Assembly (NCBI GenBank): GCA_963969595.1
Contig: OZ018409.1
Coordinates: forward strand, 17,206,975 to 17,270,974
Origin: Neckera pumila
Taxonomy: Eukaryota > Streptophyta > Bryopsida > Hypnales > Neckeraceae
Reading direction: 5' to 3'
DNA length: 64,000 nucleotides
In this document: positions 60,672 through 64,000 of the stretch, piece by piece
How positions within the stretch are numbered: the stretch's first letter is position 1
Layout of the letters: each line of letters starts with the position of its first letter
Position numbers and translations under genes: made by a program
The notes under the pieces: generated by a model
Told to the model about the DNA's origin: nothing
Database searches by the model: none
What the model saw: only the letters and a program-made list of their open reading frames with translations

Positions 60672-62730
60672 TATTGGAATATATAATCCCTAAAGGATTA
60701 TTAGAAAGTGATTGGATGTTTAAACCGATCAATCAATTTGTAATTTATTGACTCCAGACCAAAGGAGAAGACTAGAGGCATTGCATTAAAGAAGTTAGAG
60801 TATGTGTACTAATTGCACCACATCTTTAATTACAACAACTATTTATTTTGGCAAAAAAGGAATCATTTGAAGTCCCAAAACTACTACATTTGTGTAAGAG
60901 CAATTGAAGAAATCTTTGTACCAACCAATGGAGGTTGAAGCATTTTGTGCTTCAAGGTGGTTGTATAAAAGGAGTCTAATAGCATGAATAGGCCCCCTAT
61001 GCTTCCAACTCCATTCATTGAAAATTCATAGAATATTCTATAAGTGTCAAAATATTATGAAACAACTTGAATAGTTTTCTTTCAAGAGGCTAATATATTG
61101 ATTTCCAAGAAAATAAATCATAATTATAACCACGGAGCTCTCTAGGGCAAAAAAATGTTGGTTTTGAGATGTATATATCTTATTGTAAGAAAGTTTGGCT
61201 AGCTACCTTTCTTGAAAATAAAGCTAGTACTTTAGGAACACATGGACGTTTATACATATTCACAAGTGAGTGAGTTTGGGAAAATATCAACTTCATAATT
61301 ATAGTATCCCAGATTTATAGCCTCCATATAAAAGAGACAAATTTCAAAGCGAGAAGTTTGGGCAAGTCGCAAGCGAGGCTACTATAGCTTGAGTCTACTA
61401 AAGTATCTTCTAGGAGTCTACAAAATGCCTTTTCAAAGAATATTTAATTGCATGGGAGATTACTATGCCACATAGCCATGCCACAAGAGGAATGCAAGTG
61501 CACATTACATAGGTGCACAATGCAAACTTGTATATGCAACTCTTGTATTATATGCAAGGTTCATTGCTATTAAAACAACTCAGAGGATGATTTTTGTAAA
61601 AATTATATCGAATTAATTAAAAAGACCAAAAAATTAGGTGAATTTCAAATTCAATGAAATGAGATGTAAAAATGTTGGATTGAATATTTATTAAAAAAAC
61701 TTCACAGTATACATGCAAAATTGGAACACCTACGCTCAATTTTAAAAATCTGTACAATAAGTCCCTAATTTCTTTCCAATTAAAATTAAAATTCATTTGC
61801 AATGCTTTATTTAACAAAAAAATCTTAATTTTTTATTGAAAAAACTTGGGTTATGAAACATGTATTAAAAGAATTCATATAATTAAGTTTTTAATGCTAT
61901 AATTGTCCTCAAAGAATATTCATTTTATGTATATAATTACTTTTTTGGATTCCTTGTTGAAAGGGCTATCAGAATTTTCAACATTAAAACAAATTATATC
62001 CCTCAAGATTGGTCTAAATTGCATTATAAGCCATTATAATTAGGGTCATATAATATGGGAGTATGTGTATTTGAGATGCAAAAGGTGCCCCTTTGGAGGC
62101 CGTGAAATTACAAGGCCAATCACAATCCTTGTACACCTACACGCACCTGCTAAGTATGTACTTGTAGTAAACAATCTTTGCCACAAGGCAGTGCTAGACA
62201 AAATGGAGTCTAAAATTACTTCTATAGAATGGCTTCATCTATAAATATGTGGAATTTAAAAATAGTGAAAAAAATTGTTGGCCAAGTCACTTGACTTACT
62301 TATGAGTCTCATACATGAGGATTAGATTTGACATAGAGGTGCCAAAATGAAATTTGATGTCAGATTTTGAAAGTCCAAGTCACCTTGCATCAATCACAAG
62401 ATGACATGTGTCATTTTTACAAAAATGACTTTGATTTATGTTGAATTTGACCCTCACATCTATTACGTATAGATACCCCTTAATTTGATAGTATGGATCC
62501 ATGGTTTGTTTACTTTTTGTGAAAGTGCCAAGATGGCGATCACTTAAAATTAGGTGAAGCATTGTATTTCTACAATCATCCATCTTTGCAATTAGAAAAC
62601 ACTTTTCAATCACATTCATGCACTTTCACATCTAAATTTGGCGACTTCATCTACATTTTTAATAGAAATGGAAATTTTTTGATGAAAAAGATTACTTTTA
62701 TCTGACGAAAAGTAGACATTCACTGTACTT
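60672..62730. other. AT-rich DNA, nothing recognised
   Basis: No supported coding frame, RNA gene or element ends. Confidence 0.5.
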
Positions 62731-62757
62731 TGAAATGGTGCAATCTGACTCGTGGTG

Positions 62758-63024
62758 CCACACCCCCCCCAAAAAAGGGGTTGGTGTGGATGCTAGTTTC
62801 AGGCAAATGAAAGTGCTTTCTTCTTATAAAAAAATGCCGTGTCTGAGCATCCTTCCGAAGTCACAGTGCTGGGGGCAGTGCTTCCTTTCTTCCGTTCTTT
62901 TCCCCGTTTGCGGAGTACAAGTATCCGCCAGGGTTTCGAAGGCTTCACGTCTTTCAGTTGCCGAGGAAATTCTCTTTCCAGTGCTCTCACTTTTGCTCGC
63001 GCGTACTGAAGTGATTTTGGAACC
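62758..63024 (+). promoter_or_regulatory. Promoter and leader of the right-edge gene
   Basis: After a C8/A6 tract the composition becomes GC-richer, and a leader-like sequence with pyrimidine tracts leads to AACCATGGCA at 63025. The open plus-strand frame from 62735 across it is probably fortuitous. Confidence 0.4.
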
Positions 63025-63604
63025 ATGGCACGGTGAGTTCGGTGAGCGGAAGCGCTGTATGGTCGAAATCGAGGTTAGTACCCTTCAATTCTCCACTTCC
63101 TCATCCCGACTTCACGTAGATTTTTGTGGTTTTCTCTCGCTTAATTTTGCTTGATGAGTGAGAGCATCTGTTTGAGATCGAAGTTAGATTTTGAATGTAT
63201 CAAGATGTCTAACAAGATTTCCCCGTCCACACGTTGAAGTTGTTGTGATGGATGCCTTTGTCCGCCATTTCCATGATGGAATTCAGCCTCCCGCTGAAGC
63301 TTACAAGATTCGTCGTACGTTTCTTGAAATTATGCCAGACTTTTTTTAGCTTCAAATGAGTCTCCCAGCACCTGCTTGAATGTTAGCTTGCGGGGTTAGG
63401 GTAGACACCATTAGGGAGTTTTCAATATTAGAGCGAGATATCCCTCCGCTCTTTAACGTAAGATGCACTTGCTGTCTTGAGTTTTAACCTGTAAGCAGTA
63501 CTTTTAGAACGATGAAGCTAGTTACCGCACCACTCTGTTACGTGTTTATGTACATACTTATTCGTAATTCAGGTGCCTCACCTGTCTGTGGACAAGCTTT
63601 TCAG
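63025..63604 (+). CDS. 5' exons of an unidentified gene running off the window
   Basis: Four exons join in phase with GT-AG ends: 63025-63032, 63217-63314, 63405-63457, 63573-63604. The encoded start is MARFPRPHVEVVVMDAFVRH, continuing FHDGIQPPAEAYKIRHTIRE, FSILERDIPPLFN and VPHLSVDKLF, about 63 residues with no stop. The ATG context (ACCATGG) is ideal. The first exon is only 8 bp, so it needs transcript support. I do not recognise the family. A following exon is not identified before 64000; the gene probably continues to the right. Confidence 0.5.
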
Positions 63605-64000
63605 GTGCTTTGTCCCCTGATGCACAGGATGAAACTCAAATAGATAATCAAATTTTTATGTGTCGTTATTGCACGTTGCCCGTGATATCTTGCAAATGCC
63701 AGAGTTAATCTTTGAGGCCGTTCATCTACTTTAGACTTGCGCTGATGTCTCACTTGGTGTGCCGCGCTCCACTTTAGAAACCATTTTTTCAGAATCGGGT
63801 TGATAGTTCTTTGATTTTTTTTATCATATTCGTGTCAGTTTTTATGAATTTACATTGCATCATTCATTTAGTTTGTGATTGTCTTGAAGAATCTTTATAA
63901 TAACAAAGTAGAAAAAATAAGCATACCCCTTCCCGAGTTATCTCCTCTAGCCATGCTAAGAGAGGAACCCAACAACAAGTTCCCATCACAGTGAACTTTA

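Noticed and set aside
62735..63154. 139-aa plus frame over the right-edge promoter
   Set aside because: It lacks family resemblance and overlaps, in another phase, the better-supported spliced start at 63025.

Overview
The window is nuclear DNA of a land plant. The genes have many GT-AG introns, the intergenic DNA is very AT-rich, and the proteins are plant orthologues: a plastid-type ABCF5 ATPase, condensin SMC4, an enoyl/quinone reductase and a PhzF-family protein. Exons are visibly GC-richer than their surroundings, introns are mostly 80-400 bp, and the transposon types (Helitron, CACTA, Emigrant-like) are those of plants. A seed-free plant such as a bryophyte is my guess, but nothing in the sequence proves it.

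Layout. 1-32.6 kb is a gene-poor, repeat-dominated arm. It holds many short non-autonomous elements. The commonest is a family whose ends read TTAA-CCCCTAAAGGACC, inverted at the two sides. One member is an almost complete 730-bp foldback. The arm also holds a Helitron-like element, a TA-flanked MITE, an Emigrant-like MITE, a CACTA MITE and two long hairpins. Three patches with gene-like composition (about 5.0-6.9, 18.4-20.6 and 25.7-27.3 kb) have promoter or UTR character but broken reading frames; I read them as gene remnants or non-coding transcription units.

32.6-53.3 kb is the gene-rich core. ABCF5 (10 exons, + strand, 731 aa) comes first. A doubtful two-exon minus-strand fragment lies at 40.3-40.9 kb, then a two-exon medium-chain reductase (+, 328 aa). 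SMC4 (minus strand, 28 exons, 1244 aa) converges on the reductase. I joined every SMC4 exon with GT-AG boundaries and matching phases. One 90-bp SMC4 intron in the hinge is free of stops and a multiple of three.

53.6-55.8 kb is another repeat block with two Helitron copies around a TTAA element. 57.3-58.1 kb carries an intronless PhzF-like gene that has lost the usual catalytic glutamate. 58.1-62.7 kb is AT-rich and contains one foldback element. At the right edge (63.0-63.6 kb) four short exons splice in phase into the start of an unidentified gene that leaves the window.

The genes do not form a pathway: plastid translation (ABCF5), chromosome condensation (SMC4) and small-molecule redox or isomerase functions are independent neighbours. 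I find no CRISPR array and no clear tRNA, rRNA or intact transposase gene. The feature most likely to be undescribed is the TTAA-bounded family, including the chain of units at 23.3-25.6 kb.
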